From NCBI GenBank assembly GCA_052173415.1, contig JBQMYQ010000027.1, positions 1 to 23,587 of the forward strand: a stretch of 23,587 bases of DNA. The letters are read 5' to 3'. The first letter of the stretch is position 1. Each line of letters opens with the position of its first letter. The notes below the pieces were generated by a model that was not told the origin of the DNA, did not search any database, and worked only from the letters and a program-made list of their open reading frames with translations. Position numbers and translations under genes: made by a program. Positions 22,909-23,587 of this stretch are shown here, one piece after another. The DNA comes from Wolinella sp052173415. Lineage in GTDB: Bacteria > Campylobacterota > Campylobacteria > Campylobacterales > Helicobacteraceae.

Positions 22909-23467
22909 AGATCTGTGCAGCGTAATCAATCCCTCAAAGTCCGAACTATCAAATCTCGACAATAGCACCCTTGTATCGTTTATAGAGATGGCTTCTGTTA
23001 GCAATGACGGCTATATTGAAAGTAAAATAAACAAGCCTTTATCGGAGATGAGAAAAGGAAGTTATACATACTTTGCGGAAAATGATATTCTCATTGCTAA
23101 AATTACACCTTGCATGGAAAACGGTAAATGCGCCATTGCTAAGGGATTAACCAATAAAATAGGCTTTGGAAGTTCTGAATTTCATGTTTTAAGATGCAAT
23201 AACCAAATTCTCAATAAATACCTGTTCAGCTATCTCAATCGCGAAACAATAAGGCAGATGGCAGCAAAAAGAATGACTGGAGCAAGCGGACATCGCAGAG
23301 TGCCCATTGATTTTTATGAGAATCTAGAAATCCCCGTCCCTCCTCTTCCTGAGCAACAACGGATAATAGAGGAGGTTGAAAGTTACGAAAAAGCCATTGC
23401 TCAAGCAAAAGCGCTCATGGCTACTTGCGCAGAGAAGAAAAAAATGATACTGGATAAATGGTTGTAA
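22889..23467 (+). CDS. Second target-recognition domain, out of frame at 14 G
   Basis: These 192 codons continue the restriction-modification gene in the next frame. The domain begins AKLSRIRDLCSVINPSKS and ends IPVPPLPEQQRIIEE, then a helix EKAIAQAKALMATCAEKKK and the end DKWL. This is the HsdS-type recognition unit plus conserved helix, parallel to the first unit (IPLPPLAIQQQIVAE and helix). There is no convincing independent start: the only near candidate is a TTG before the tract without a ribosome site. It is therefore best read as the 3' part of one gene. At 14 G it should be silent except for slippage during replication or translation. Confidence 0.88.
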   Translation, partial: AKLSRIRDLCSVINPSKSELSNLDNSTLVSFIEMASVSNDGYIESKINKPLSEMRKGSYTYFAENDILIAKITPCMENGKCAIAKGLTNKIGFGSSEFHVLRCNNQILNKYLFSYLNRETIRQMAAKRMTGASGHRRVPIDFYENLEIPVPPLPEQQRIIEEVESYEKAIAQAKALMATCAEKKKMILDKWL

Positions 23468-23495
23468 ATCCGCAACTCTTTTTACCGCCTCATTG

Positions 23496-23587
23496 CTAGA
23501 GTATGGATTCCCGCTTTTTCTTTTTAGGAAGTGGCAATTCATCATACATCGCATTAAACAAATCGGAGAGAAACTCCCTGTCATCGA
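23496..23587 (-). CDS. 3' end of a minus-strand gene (partial)
   Basis: From the window edge the minus strand is open for 29 codons to TAG at 23498-23496. It reads DDREFLSDLFNAMYDELPLP, then KKKKRESIL. The regular mix of acidic and hydrophobic residues looks like a real C-terminal helix followed by a basic tail, and it is preferable to the overlapping frame that runs back into the restriction gene. The family cannot be named. In H. pylori the gene next to flgI is a DEAD-box helicase (HP0247), so that is one candidate by position only. It is convergent with the restriction-modification gene. Confidence 0.6.
   Translation of the reverse strand, partial: DDREFLSDLFNAMYDELPLPKKKKRESIL

Noticed and set aside
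23324..23584. Minus-strand frame running across the end of the restriction gene
   Set aside because: It is antisense to a conserved recognition domain; the alternative 29-codon frame ending at 23496 has far better protein character and no overlap.
1..23587. CRISPR arrays, tRNA or rRNA genes, insertion sequences
   Set aside because: I saw no regular direct repeats with spacers, no tRNA-like cloverleaf sequence, and no transposase motifs; the only long simple repeat is the G run.

Overview
The window looks like chromosomal DNA of a Campylobacterota species, most likely Helicobacter or a near relative such as Wolinella. The order hemC, proS, hemA, polyprenyl synthase, secreted protein, DUF2018, then dps/napA, flgS, rod-binding protein, flgI follows, from memory, the H. 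pylori run HP0237 to HP0246. The DUF2018 protein also resembles HP0242. Nearly all genes lie on the minus strand. Base composition is near 45-50% GC, except in the restriction-modification gene at the right end.

Layout from left to right. (1) 1-63 is the 3' end of an unidentified plus-strand gene, with a terminator over its stop codon. (2) 101-6513 (minus) is one tightly packed run of genes, many overlapping. In transcription order it encodes an HMA2-type domain protein, a ferritin-like DUF2202 protein with a C-terminal membrane helix, a small one-helix membrane protein with a basic tail, a MamC-like magnetosome-family protein, an Asn/Gln/Gly/Tyr-rich membrane protein, a P1B-type metal ATPase with an SCA motif, a 40-residue membrane peptide that overlaps the next gene, a two-helix membrane protein, a DUF2157 protein and a GDYXXLXDXW-family protein. 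I read this as a membrane metal-handling system, and it is the most interesting part of the window. (3) 6635-7864 is an outer-membrane porin with its own promoter and terminator. (4) 7944-13955 is a housekeeping operon: DUF2018, secreted protein, polyprenyl diphosphate synthase, hemA, proS, fxsA-like, hemC. It joins early tetrapyrrole synthesis (HemA, HemC) to prolyl-tRNA synthesis and isoprenoid chain synthesis. (5) 13977-15380 is decayed DNA: a pentapeptide-repeat remnant and a hisD pseudogene with a nonsense codon, two frameshifts and lost conserved prolines. (6) 15381-16484 is a CNNM/CBS membrane protein, and 16615-17052 is Dps/NapA with a possible Fur-like site upstream. (7) 17147-19515 is a flagellar operon, flgI, rod-binding protein, flgS, behind a near-perfect sigma-54 promoter. 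FlgS itself acts in the sigma-54 flagellar cascade, so this looks like a feedback arrangement. (8) 19681-23467 (plus) is a single-chain restriction-methylation-specificity gene (type IIG-like). A run of 14 G lies between its two target-recognition domains. At 14 G the protein ends after the first recognition domain; at 13 or 16 G it would be a fused protein of about 1,261 or 1,262 residues with two. (9) 23496-23587 is the 3' end of a minus-strand gene that runs off the window.

The hexamer GATTCC/GGAATC is strikingly frequent across the window, including between genes. All identifications rest on reading motifs and on remembered family sequences; no database search was run.
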